Assembly (NCBI GenBank): GCA_030832095.1
Contig: JAURJT010000023.1
Span: 1-60,135 of the forward strand
Direction: 5' to 3'
DNA from: Gammaproteobacteria bacterium
GTDB taxonomy: Bacteria; Pseudomonadota; Gammaproteobacteria; Burkholderiales; Burkholderiaceae_B
Length of the DNA: 60,135 bases
The translations under genes and the position numbers were made by a program. Under the pieces are notes generated by a model. The model did no database searches. It was not told where the DNA came from and saw only the letters and a list, made by a program, of their open reading frames with translations. Within the stretch, counting starts at the first letter, position 1, and the number at the start of each line of letters is the position of its first letter. Below, one piece after another: positions 1-7,908 of the stretch.

Positions 1-1049
1 AAATTGCCGATGGCTCGCCGCACCATCAATCGATCGCCGACAATCGTCGCATCACCTTTGAGCGATAAGCCGATACGGGCCTCTTCGGCGACAGACTCAT
101 AAAAGTCAAATAGAGCCTGCACCTCTACCGCCAGCGAGAGCGGTTCGCGGTTGGGCAACTCCAATCCATGCTCTGTCTTGGCCAGATACAACATGTCGGA
201 CACCATGCGCGCCAAGCGTTGAAACTCCTCGGCATTCGATGCAAGGATATCCCGATACGACTCGGCATCTCGCTCTCGCGTGAGCGTAACCTGTGTTTGC
301 GTCAATAAGTTTGTGATCGGTGTGCGAAGTTCGTGCGCTAAATCGCTTGAAAACTCCGAGATGCGTTCAAAGTCTTGCTCCAGTCGCTCGAGCATAAGGT
401 TCAATCCCTGCGCGAGCTCAACGAGTTCGGCTGAACTGTCCGCGGTAGGCATCCGAATATTTAACTGACGCGCATCGATATTGCGGGCGCGTTCGCGCAT
501 GACGCGTAGGGGAGCTAAGCCGCGTCGCGCAGCCCACCAACCCAACAGCCCACTGAGCAGCGTTGCGACAAACAGATAGATCGCTAGCGTGTAATGAAGC
601 TGCGTCAAGAAGTGAGTGTGATGATGCGTATCCAAACCCAACAAAAGATACCCTCCTTGTTGCAACGGCACTTTGATGCCACGCAATGTCATGTGACCTG
701 CTTGCCACTCATAAGAAGTCGCGGGGGGGACTTTGGCGGTGCTCAACGCAGAAAAATCCACACCTTGAACCATGGGCCCTGAAGAGGGACCGTCACTCAG
801 TGCAATATAAAGCCCCTCGTGACTGTCCATCTGTTGCGCCAGTAACACGCGCACGGCACTTGGTTCAGAGGTCTGTGCCAAACCGCGTTGCACCAAGCTC
901 GCTTTGCCCTGCAAATAGGCCAGATCCAGGTCAACGAAATGCAAATAGCTTGCACGCGCCACCATCACTCCGAGACCGCACAACACCAGAGCCGAGATCA
1001 AGGCATACAAAATCGTCAAACGAGAAACAAGCGTCAAACGTATGAGCAT
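1..1049 (-). CDS. Heavy-metal (CusS-type) sensor histidine kinase, C-terminal part cut off by window edge
   Basis: Inner-membrane sensor kinase expected to detect periplasmic Cu(I)/Ag(I) and phosphorylate the adjacent regulator. Translating the reverse strand from the ATG at 1049 gives 349 codons before the window edge. There is a transmembrane segment at about residues 11-31, a periplasmic loop, a second segment at about 154-172, a HAMP region, and the phospho-acceptor H-box (DLAHELRTP) with His239. The ATP-binding domain is outside the window. The first periplasmic helix has His37-Phe38, and a His cluster (THHHTH, 141-146) sits just before the second membrane segment. In CusS, as I recall, His-Phe and a membrane-proximal His bind the metal. 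Its ATG shares one base with the regulator stop (TAATG), so the pair is translationally coupled. Confidence 0.9.
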   Translation of the reverse strand, partial: MLIRLTLVSRLTILYALISALVLCGLGVMVARASYLHFVDLDLAYLQGKASLVQRGLAQTSEPSAVRVLLAQQMDSHEGLYIALSDGPSSGPMVQGVDFSALSTAKVPPATSYEWQAGHMTLRGIKVPLQQGGYLLLGLDTHHHTHFLTQLHYTLAIYLFVATLLSGLLGWWAARRGLAPLRVMRERARNIDARQLNIRMPTADSSAELVELAQGLNLMLERLEQDFERISEFSSDLAHELRTPITNLLTQTQVTLTRERDAESYRDILASNAEEFQRLARMVSDMLYLAKTEHGLELPNREPLSLAVEVQALFDFYESVAEEARIGLSLKGDATIVGDRLMVRRAIGN

Positions 1050-1732
1050 TAAGCCGCCCCGTTCGTTTCGAGAACGTAGCCCATGCCGCGTACTGTCTGA
1101 ATCAGTCGAACCTCGAAACCTTCGTCGACCTTGGCGCGTAATCTGCGCATCGCAACCTCGATCACATTCGTATCGCTGTCGAAATTCATGTCCCATACGA
1201 GTGAGGCGATCAAAGAGCGCGGCAGGACTTCGCCTTGGCGACGCACCAGTAACTCTAATAAACCGAACTCCTTGGGCGTGAGGTCAATCCTTTTCCCTGC
1301 GCGTGAGACGCGACGCCTAAGCAGATCGATCTCGAGGTCAGCCACCTGCAAAACCGAACTCTCGATTGCGGCAGGTCCTCGCCGTAGGACATTACGCACC
1401 CTGGCTAGCAGCTCGGCAAAAGAAAAAGGTTTAACCAGGTAATCGGCCGCGCCGAGCTCAAGTCCTCTGACACGATCTTCAACCTGATCCTTAGCAGTTA
1501 AAAATATCACCGGTGTGCGGATCCCGGCCTGAGTCAGTGCTTGTAAAACACCCCAGCCATCCATGCGAGGGAGCATCACATCCAGAATAATCAAATCCTG
1601 ATCACCTTCGATTCCGAGATGCAGACCATCAAGGCCATCTTGAACGAGATCGACGACAAAGCCGGCCTCGCGCAAGCCCTGGCGCAAATAATCGCCCGTT
1701 TTAGGCTCATCCTCGACAATCAAAATTTTCAA
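1049..1732 (-). CDS. CusR-type OmpR-family response regulator
   Basis: DNA-binding response regulator, 227 residues, the usual length for the OmpR/PhoB family. The receiver domain (1-115) has the acidic pair Glu7-Asp8, the phosphorylated Asp51 within [14 protein letters not shown], and the switch Lys in YLVKPF. The C-terminal half is a winged helix ([12 protein letters not shown] to the RGMGYVL wing). The start codon is TTG, chosen because MKILIVEDE is the normal N-terminus and GGGAG lies 9 bases upstream. It precedes its kinase with a one-base overlap and is divergent from the copper operon, so copper-responsive activation of that operon is the natural inference. Copper rather than another metal is inferred from the neighbours. 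Confidence 0.93.
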   Translation of the reverse strand: MKILIVEDEPKTGDYLRQGLREAGFVVDLVQDGLDGLHLGIEGDQDLIILDVMLPRMDGWGVLQALTQAGIRTPVIFLTAKDQVEDRVRGLELGAADYLVKPFSFAELLARVRNVLRRGPAAIESSVLQVADLEIDLLRRRVSRAGKRIDLTPKEFGLLELLVRRQGEVLPRSLIASLVWDMNFDSDTNVIEVAMRRLRAKVDEGFEVRLIQTVRGMGYVLETNGAA

Positions 1733-1832
1733 CAGGCAGAACTCCCAAAGTCAGCATCGTGACGAAAAGGCTTAGCGCTGACACCCCAAGGGACTATACC
1801 TTAGCACTCAGCCGGCGCAAGACAGTGGGCTC

Positions 1833-1854
1833 AACATAACAATTTTGTAATGTT
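1833..1854. promoter_or_regulatory. Candidate CusR-type operator
   Basis: An inverted repeat with half sites AACATAACAA and TTGTAATGTT separated by TT. Only one position in ten breaks the symmetry. The core (ACAA, two bases, TTGT) matches the known CusR/PcoR box layout. It lies between the divergent regulator gene and the copper operon, where an activator site is expected. It also covers an in-frame ATG at 1850, which argues against translation starting there. Confidence 0.7.
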
Positions 1855-1954
1855 AGCGTCACGTCCGCTTGCACCGTCAAGCACTACACTAAACGGTTTG
1901 GATGGGGGGACTCCCTCCCCGCCATCTCAACGTTTTAAAGCGACACAGGCAACG

Positions 1955-3238
1955 ATGCATTTTTACCTCGCCCGCCCCGGACTCAAGCATTCGCTCACAG
2001 TGTTGCTTGCCGTGACCGCACTCAGTCTGCCCGCTCTGGCGCGAGCTCAGGCCACGCAACAGAGCGATCTCAGACAGTGGCGTAACGCGAACACAGACGT
2101 AGGGCGTTTCCAACGCGGTCATATTGATCTGCTCAAGGCCGAGCAGAGTCGCAGTGCGCTGACAGAGCGCGATCCAAACCTGACCATAGGATCGTTCAAG
2201 GAAGATCCAGCTGCGCCTGAACTCACCGAAGAGCTCGCCCGAAAAGCGGCGCTCACGCTGAACGCCGATCTTTTGACAGGTCAGCCGATCAGTAGCATCG
2301 AACGATTCACCCGAAACGCACAACTCCTCGCGCTACAGCAAGCCACACACAAACTCTGGCTCGAAGCCGTCTCCGCCAAAGAACAGCTCAATATCCAGCA
2401 ACGCATTGCTGAAGCAGCCAGTGTGTCGCTTGAACTTGCCAAGCGAATGGAGAAGGTCGGTAACTGGGGTCGCAACAGACTCATCGATGTCGAGATCGGC
2501 TACCAGTCCGCGCGCAATCAACTTTTGCTGGCGGATCAAGCCGCGTTTAACAGTCGTCAAAAACTCTTCGCACAGGTCGGCTCCGAGCACTGGCGCTTAC
2601 CAAGCGCACTCCCCAAACCCTCGAGTCTTGCAGGCTTATCCGAACTTGTGACGCCACTTGAGCAACAACTCGCCGACATGCTAGCCCGCCATTTACAGTT
2701 CGGCCTTCTAGAAAAAGAGGCGCAGTATTACGAGCGTATCGTTGGTCCCGCCATGCTCGAACAATGGCGAAAACAGCTCGACGCGATGTTAAGTGCTAGC
2801 GCGAGCTGGACCAACGCGATTCCGACACTGGACCGCACGAAAATCCTTTGGAGCCACGATCTCGAAAAAGCCATCAAAGCGCGGGCTGAGGTGCTGCGTT
2901 TAAGCATCAGGACTAAAAGCGATTTACAACAAGCCCGCGAACATTTGCGTGCAGCCCATACGCAAGCATCAGATATTTTGAACAAGCTGCAAGGTTTGCA
3001 CAGCGGTGCCGAAGAAGAAGCGCTGCTGCGCTACAACGGCATGTTTATCAGCACCTGGGACTTAATCGCCAAAGCGCAGACCAAGCTGCAATCCGAACTC
3101 GCCGTCGCGCAAGCCAAACAATCCTTTTGGATCGCCTTGACTGATATGCGGGCATTGCTTGCAGGCGCGCCCTATGCGGGTCCTGGTGGAAATGTCGGGG
3201 GTCCCGACGCGAATAGCTCTACTGGTAAAGGTCACTGA
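1955..3238 (+). CDS. TolC-family outer-membrane protein of the copper operon
   Basis: Outer-membrane channel or periplasmic coiled-coil protein of the TolC/OEP family, 427 residues from the chosen start. The ATG at 1955 is preferred because it opens directly onto a signal peptide (basic start, hydrophobic LTVLLAVTALSLPALA, ARA-QA cleavage), whereas the upstream in-frame ATG at 1850 sits inside the predicted operator. The mature protein is rich in long amphipathic Ala/Gln/Leu/Glu helices, with a repeated LA-AK-SF pattern near the C-terminus as in TolC relatives. It is the first gene of the operon and ends 6 bases before the multicopper oxidase. No RND pump or membrane-fusion partner is encoded nearby, so its pumping partner, if any, lies elsewhere. 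Confidence 0.8.
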   Translation: MHFYLARPGLKHSLTVLLAVTALSLPALARAQATQQSDLRQWRNANTDVGRFQRGHIDLLKAEQSRSALTERDPNLTIGSFKEDPAAPELTEELARKAALTLNADLLTGQPISSIERFTRNAQLLALQQATHKLWLEAVSAKEQLNIQQRIAEAASVSLELAKRMEKVGNWGRNRLIDVEIGYQSARNQLLLADQAAFNSRQKLFAQVGSEHWRLPSALPKPSSLAGLSELVTPLEQQLADMLARHLQFGLLEKEAQYYERIVGPAMLEQWRKQLDAMLSASASWTNAIPTLDRTKILWSHDLEKAIKARAEVLRLSIRTKSDLQQAREHLRAAHTQASDILNKLQGLHSGAEEEALLRYNGMFISTWDLIAKAQTKLQSELAVAQAKQSFWIALTDMRALLAGAPYAGPGGNVGGPDANSSTGKGH

Positions 3239-3244
3239 AATATT

Positions 3245-4690
3245 ATGGAACGCAGAGACTTCATTCACAGCGCACTCCTCGGTCTGGCCGGCACGGTCAC
3301 CGCGACTGCGGTTAGCAAGCATGCACTGGCCAAGGTGCCCGAGCCGATTTATCAACCGAGCGCGGGCACAGCGCCGCCATGGCGCGGCCCTGAAACAGAA
3401 GGGCCTGAGGCTCGCTATCGGCCCGTCGTGACGCTGAACGGCTGGACGCTTCCTTATCGGATGAACGAGGGTGTCAAAGAGTTTCATCTGGTCGCCGAAC
3501 CTGTCGTACGTGAAATGGCACCTGGTTTCAAAGTCAATATGTGGGGCTACAACGGTCAGAGCCCGGGCCCCACCATCGAAGTTGTCGAGGGTGATCGTGT
3601 CCGCATGTTTGTGACCAATCGTCTGCCTGAAAAGACCACGATTCACTGGCATGGGCAAAGACTCCCGAACGGCATGGATGGAGTCAGCGGTCTAAACCAG
3701 TTCCCTATTCCCGTGGGAAAAACCTTTGTCTATGAATTCGTCGCGAAACGACCTGGGACTTTTATGTACCACCCTCATGCCGACGAAATGACACAGATGG
3801 CAATGGGCATGATGGGTTTCTGGGTGACTCACCCGAAGGGCAAGCACCCCAACATCAGTGAAGTCGACCGTGATTATTGTTTGCTGCTCAATGCGTTTGA
3901 TGTCGAGCCTGGCAGCAAGACGCCCAAGATTATGACCATGTTGGACTTTAATATCTGGGCCTTTAACAGTCGCGTGTATCCCGGAATTTCTCCCATGGTC
4001 GCCAAGCTGGGCGATCGCGTTCGCATCCGGGTTGGCAACCTAACTATGACGAACCACCCGTTCCATGTGCATGGCATCGAGTTTGAGCTCACCGGTACGG
4101 ATGGCGGTCCTGTCCCTGTTTCTGCCCGCTGGCCTGAAGTGACACAAGACATCGCGGTCGGTCAGATGCGCCAGATCGAATTCATCGCCGACGAACCTGG
4201 CGACTGGGCCGTGCATTGTCACAAGAGCCACCACACCATGGGCGCGATGGGTCACGATGTGCCGACCATGATCGGCATCAACCATCAAGGCCTCGTCGGA
4301 CGACTTCAGAAGGTCGTTCCTGACTACATGGTGATGGGCGAACGCGGCATGTACGACATGAAAGAAATGGAAATGGAATTGCCCCCAAACACGATACCTA
4401 TGATGGCCGGCACAGGTCCTTATGGACCAATCGGGATGGGCGGCATGTTCACTACGCTCAAAGTGCGTGAAGATTTAAAGCCAGACGACTATTCAGACCC
4501 AGGGTGGTACAAACAACCCCCAGGCACGCAGGCCTACGAATACAAGGGTACCCTGCCTGCGGTGAATAGAAACAACAATGCTCAGTCTGCTGAAACGCCG
4601 GCAGGAGCTCCAGTTCCGCCTAATTCTGGGGATGGCAACGCTCAGGTCCGCAAGCCAAGCCCTGCGACAAGCGGTTCACATCAACACTGA
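3245..4690 (+). CDS. Two-domain multicopper oxidase with Met-rich C-terminal tail
   Basis: Periplasmic multicopper oxidase, 481 residues, probably a cuprous oxidase in copper detoxification. The N-terminus carries a Tat signal (RRDFIH then a hydrophobic stretch). All copper ligands are visible: HWHG at 134-137, HPH at 176-178, HPFHVHG at 271-277, and HCH-x3-H-x4-M at 324-335, giving eight type 2/3 His and a complete type 1 site with axial Met335. Only about 135 residues separate the first and third motifs, too few for a middle cupredoxin domain, so this is a two-domain enzyme. After residue 350 the chain is Met-rich (MKEMEMELPP, then IGMGGMF) with a low-complexity end. It sits between the TolC-like and cupredoxin genes. 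Confidence 0.93.
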   Translation: MERRDFIHSALLGLAGTVTATAVSKHALAKVPEPIYQPSAGTAPPWRGPETEGPEARYRPVVTLNGWTLPYRMNEGVKEFHLVAEPVVREMAPGFKVNMWGYNGQSPGPTIEVVEGDRVRMFVTNRLPEKTTIHWHGQRLPNGMDGVSGLNQFPIPVGKTFVYEFVAKRPGTFMYHPHADEMTQMAMGMMGFWVTHPKGKHPNISEVDRDYCLLLNAFDVEPGSKTPKIMTMLDFNIWAFNSRVYPGISPMVAKLGDRVRIRVGNLTMTNHPFHVHGIEFELTGTDGGPVPVSARWPEVTQDIAVGQMRQIEFIADEPGDWAVHCHKSHHTMGAMGHDVPTMIGINHQGLVGRLQKVVPDYMVMGERGMYDMKEMEMELPPNTIPMMAGTGPYGPIGMGGMFTTLKVREDLKPDDYSDPGWYKQPPGTQAYEYKGTLPAVNRNNNAQSAETPAGAPVPPNSGDGNAQVRKPSPATSGSHQH

Positions 4691-4720
4691 TTGACTCACA
4701 CTTCAAACAGGCAGCACATC

Positions 4721-5221
4721 ATGATGAAAAAATTATTCGGTCCTTTGCTCGTGAGTCTTTCGTTTGCGACCATGGCCCTGCCGACCTTGGCGCACCAGGC
4801 AAGTGACAAAGGTCACCAGGACATGCCCAAGGAACAAAAGGAATGGGGGATCGGCGGTGACGCCAAAGCCGTGACCCGTACGATTGAGATTACGATGCTA
4901 GACACCATGCGTTTCGTGCCAGAGCAAATCACCGTCAAACAAGGCGAGACGATCAGACTGACCGTTAAAAACGTTGGTAAAGTCATGCATGAGTTAGTGA
5001 TTGGCACTAAGCAAGAGCTCGACACGCACGCTGAGATGATGAAAAAGCATCCCAACATGGAGCATGACGAGCCCTACATGGCACATGTCTCTCCAGCAAA
5101 AAAAGCCGAGATCATCTGGAACTTCAATCGCGCCGGCCAGTTTGATTTTGCCTGTTTGCTTCCTGGACACTATGAGGCCGGCATGGTCGGCAAGATTAGT
5201 GTGGTCGCTGGAGTCAAATAA
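4721..5221 (+). CDS. Periplasmic cupredoxin (plastocyanin-like copper protein)
   Basis: Small secreted type 1 copper protein of 166 residues from the ATG at 4721. A signal peptide (MMKKLFGPLLVSLSFATMAL, then PTLA-HQ) supports this start; an in-frame TTG at 4691 would place the signal sequence internally. The mature part is one cupredoxin fold with ligands His90 (in VMHELVIG), Cys145, His150 and Met155 (in CLLPGHYEAGM). A Met/His-rich insertion at about 103-122 (HAEMMKKHPNMEHDE) may hold extra copper. It probably passes copper or electrons to or from the upstream oxidase. Its stop overlaps the next ATG by one base. Confidence 0.9.
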   Translation: MMKKLFGPLLVSLSFATMALPTLAHQASDKGHQDMPKEQKEWGIGGDAKAVTRTIEITMLDTMRFVPEQITVKQGETIRLTVKNVGKVMHELVIGTKQELDTHAEMMKKHPNMEHDEPYMAHVSPAKKAEIIWNFNRAGQFDFACLLPGHYEAGMVGKISVVAGVK

Positions 5222-5517
5222 TGCAGATTAAAAAATCATTGATCCATTGCGCGTTGACGCTTGCCTCACTTAGCTTGGGCGCAAACGCTCTGGCGCAGGC
5301 GATGGCAGAGGGCGTTGTCCGCCGCATCGATCTAGAGAACAACAAGATCACCATCCGTCATGGTGAGATCAAAGCACTCGACATGCCCCCCATGACCATG
5401 GTGTTTGTGGCAAAACAACCTGCCCGACTGAAATCACTCGCACCCGGGGATACCGTCGAATTTGAAGCGTTCGAGGAGAATGGTCAGTATTTAGTCGGGA
5501 AAATTCAAAAAAAATAA
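5221..5517 (+). CDS. CusF-like periplasmic copper-binding protein
   Basis: Secreted 98-residue copper chaperone of the CusF family: signal peptide (1 to about 26), then a small OB-fold domain. In CusF, copper is held by His36, Met47 and Met49 and capped by Trp44. The same spacing is seen here as His47, Met58 and Met60, but the capping position is Met55 (DMPPMTM), so the Trp is replaced. It is the last gene of the operon, starting in a TAATG overlap with the cupredoxin, and is followed by a hairpin terminator. It probably buffers periplasmic Cu(I) for the oxidase. Confidence 0.9.
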   Translation: MQIKKSLIHCALTLASLSLGANALAQAMAEGVVRRIDLENNKITIRHGEIKALDMPPMTMVFVAKQPARLKSLAPGDTVEFEAFEENGQYLVGKIQKK

Positions 5518-5521
5518 AAAA

Positions 5522-5553
5522 CCATAAAGCTGGCCGAGTGTCCAACTTTATGG
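5522..5553 (-). terminator. Hairpin terminator between convergent genes
   Basis: CCATAAAG pairs with CTTTATGG, continuing after one mismatch with TGG and CCA around an 8-base loop. On the minus strand it is followed by a long T-rich tract (5505-5521), the layout of an intrinsic terminator for the leftward hydrolase gene. It also ends the copper operon, so it may act in both directions. Confidence 0.75.
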
Positions 5554-5582
5554 TGCAAGTTCAGTAGGCAGTTTTTAAAAAA

Positions 5583-6704
5583 TTACTTCAACAATTCTGC
5601 TGTTAAATCATTTTTCGGGTACGGTAACTGATCAATGACCCACGTTTTTGATTTGCCAGACTTAAACACCTGATTGAGATCAATCTCGATAAAGTTTGTA
5701 CGATTTGAATAGTTTGCAATCTTCATACGGTTATTGTTCAAATCTTTTAGATTGACCCACTGCGTGTAGTCGGAAACAACCTGCTTACCATCAGTAGAAC
5801 GGGCAACGCCTGCAGGCATGTCAACGTTATTCAAGAAATGCCCGGCCAATTGAATCGCTTCAGCACTATTTGCTGATTGATAAGCAAACTGCTTGAGGTA
5901 GGTTTGCCTCACAAAACGAGACGGTGGGGTGTAATCTGCAGACAATCCCATCAAACCGCCACCTTGGCCAATCTCTGTCACGTTTGCGCCATTCACTGCG
6001 ACAGAGGATGTTGCAGTCGATGTGAGCGATAGATAGTTTCTAACATTGTTGAGATGCCAGTCATAGGTTGGTGCGTTGGTCAATACGCCCGCTACATTTT
6101 CATGAATCACCATTTGACCTTTCACAAACTCTACGATGACGCTTTCACCGGTTCGATCTGTTAATACGAAATGTAACCAAGGAGGAGTTGGAATACCTTT
6201 GACTTCGCTTGCGTCATACCAGACTTTGTATTTTGGAATTTCAGTGCGCAGTTCTTTGACTGACCCAAACATTCCTAAGATAAAGCCTCCAAAGTTCATC
6301 ACAGAAACATAGTTTTTATCTTGAGGAGTGACAGTTTGGTACTCAGTAAAACCAGGTAAAAAATTACCGCTGATCGCTAAGCCCGCCTCATTCTGCCCCT
6401 CTAGATATGCAGACGAACCCTGCAAAACCCCGGGGGCAACTCCAACAAACGCATACTTGCTAGCTAGGGTTGTTGCAGGTAGTTTCATTGAAGCTGGCGC
6501 AGTCATCGAGATGTTTGTGCCCTTTGGGTTTGCAATCAGCTCCCACTTCATGTCAAAAGCCCACTCCATGGTCCTTCCTGCAACAACCGAGCCATCTTTT
6601 GCGATGACATTAACGGCAGTACAGGCATTGCCTAACAACGGGGTGAACGCGAAGGTAGTTGCAACGAATGCCGCGACTAGTTTTTTGATCAATTTTTGCT
6701 TCAT
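5583..6704 (-). CDS. Secreted choloylglycine-hydrolase-family Ntn hydrolase (linear amide hydrolase)
   Basis: Secreted N-terminal nucleophile hydrolase of the penicillin V acylase/bile-salt hydrolase family, 373 residues. A typical signal peptide ends at GNA, which would expose Cys28 (CTAVN) as the catalytic N-terminal nucleophile. It is followed by the family pattern of an Arg and an acidic residue (GRTMEW). Members cleave linear amides such as N-acyl amino acids, penicillin V or acyl-homoserine lactones; the substrate cannot be told from sequence. The start ATG has AAGGA upstream. The gene stands alone between the copper operon and a Bug gene and is visibly more AT-rich than its neighbours, which suggests later acquisition. 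Confidence 0.87.
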   Translation of the reverse strand: MKQKLIKKLVAAFVATTFAFTPLLGNACTAVNVIAKDGSVVAGRTMEWAFDMKWELIANPKGTNISMTAPASMKLPATTLASKYAFVGVAPGVLQGSSAYLEGQNEAGLAISGNFLPGFTEYQTVTPQDKNYVSVMNFGGFILGMFGSVKELRTEIPKYKVWYDASEVKGIPTPPWLHFVLTDRTGESVIVEFVKGQMVIHENVAGVLTNAPTYDWHLNNVRNYLSLTSTATSSVAVNGANVTEIGQGGGLMGLSADYTPPSRFVRQTYLKQFAYQSANSAEAIQLAGHFLNNVDMPAGVARSTDGKQVVSDYTQWVNLKDLNNNRMKIANYSNRTNFIEIDLNQVFKSGKSKTWVIDQLPYPKNDLTAELLK

Positions 6705-6865
6705 GAGGAGTCCTTGATTTGTGCGGAGGTGGAATTCAAAACAATATTCTGGTTTGGTTTACTGCTTGATTAACTCGATGGAAAAAGTGCCGGATCTTAA
6801 GCAGGACTCTCGTCGTAGGATTTTATGATGTCTGACAGGTAACTGTGAATTTAGCCTAAGGAAAC

Positions 6866-7849
6866 CTAATTGGCTTTGAGCTTTAATTCGCGGATGATGT
6901 TTCCCCAGCGCTGATGTTCGCTCTGTAAGAATTTCATGGCGGCGTCTGGTGGGCCGTTGACGATTTCAGTAATGCCGGCGTCACGCAGGCGGTTCTGAAC
7001 CTCTTGAACCCTGAGGGCTTTGTCGAATTCTTCATGCAAGCGTTGCACAATCGCGGTCGGTGTTTTCGCCGGTGCAAAAACCAAATACCAGGTCATCACG
7101 GTATAGCCTTTCAACCCCGACTCATCGAGCGTCGGGATGTCTGATGCAATAGGCGAGCGCTTGATACCGGTCTGGCCGATTGCGCGCACGCGGCCAGCCC
7201 GTACCTGTGCCAGCGCTTCGGGCATTGCGATCGTGGCGAATTCAACCTGGCCACCGATCACGTCCTGCAACGCCTGTGGCCCGCCTCGATACGGTACGTG
7301 CAGCATTTCAACGCCCGCCATCATACGCATCATTTCGCTAGCGAGATGCGATGAACTGCCGATGGCTGAGCTCGAAAAACGCACCTCACCAGGGCGTGCC
7401 TTCGCGAGATTGATCAGGTCAATGATGTCACGCACCGGCAATGCATTATTTGCCACGAGCAGCAGTGGCGCGTCGCCGACGTAAGAGATGCCGACGAAAT
7501 CCTCGATCCGGTAATTAACCTTTTCAAACAGTGTCGGATTAATGGCGATAGCGACCGGGCTATAGAGCAACGTGTGGCCATCGGGATCCGCCTTGGCGAC
7601 GAAATCGAACGCGATATTGCCCCCGGCCCCCGGTCGGTTCTCGACAATAAAACTCTGGCCGGTGTTCTCGGACAATTTCTGCGCGAGGATGCGTGCGGTG
7701 GTGTCTGCGCCACCGCCTGCAGTGAGCGGGATCACCAATCGAACCGGTCGCACCGACGATTTCTGTGCGTAGGTATTGGAAGCGCCAAGCGCCAGCGCGA
7801 CGCAGACGGCAAGTAGTGAGGTGACGGTGATACGGCGAAAGCAATTCAT
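6866..7849 (-). CDS. Bug-family (TctC) tripartite tricarboxylate transporter binding protein
   Basis: Periplasmic substrate-binding protein of the Bug family, 327 residues. The ATG at 7849 is chosen because it begins a clean signal peptide (MNCFRRITVTSLLAVCVALA, cleaved near TYA-QK); an in-frame TTG at 7888 adds an unneeded extension. Family hallmarks are the first strand RLVIPLTAGGGADTTAR, VENRPGAGG, DGHTLLY and the MLHVPYRGG loop. Bug proteins bind small carboxylates or related compounds. No TctA/TctB membrane subunits are nearby, which is common for this expanded family. It lies downstream of the reductase gene at 7909-8883 and may be cotranscribed with it. Confidence 0.9.
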   Translation of the reverse strand: MNCFRRITVTSLLAVCVALALGASNTYAQKSSVRPVRLVIPLTAGGGADTTARILAQKLSENTGQSFIVENRPGAGGNIAFDFVAKADPDGHTLLYSPVAIAINPTLFEKVNYRIEDFVGISYVGDAPLLLVANNALPVRDIIDLINLAKARPGEVRFSSSAIGSSSHLASEMMRMMAGVEMLHVPYRGGPQALQDVIGGQVEFATIAMPEALAQVRAGRVRAIGQTGIKRSPIASDIPTLDESGLKGYTVMTWYLVFAPAKTPTAIVQRLHEEFDKALRVQEVQNRLRDAGITEIVNGPPDAAMKFLQSEHQRWGNIIRELKLKAN

Positions 7850-7908
7850 CAGCAACCCTTTGCAGTCTGCGCGACTGTTATTCGTCAATAATGTGACGTC
7901 AGAGAAAA

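Noticed and set aside
1850..1954. Upstream ATG and 35-residue extension of the TolC-family protein
   Set aside because: The ATG lies inside the predicted operator and the extension would put the signal peptide internally.
3062..3658. 198-codon open frame on the minus strand
   Set aside because: It spans two well-supported genes on the plus strand and has no recognisable domain.
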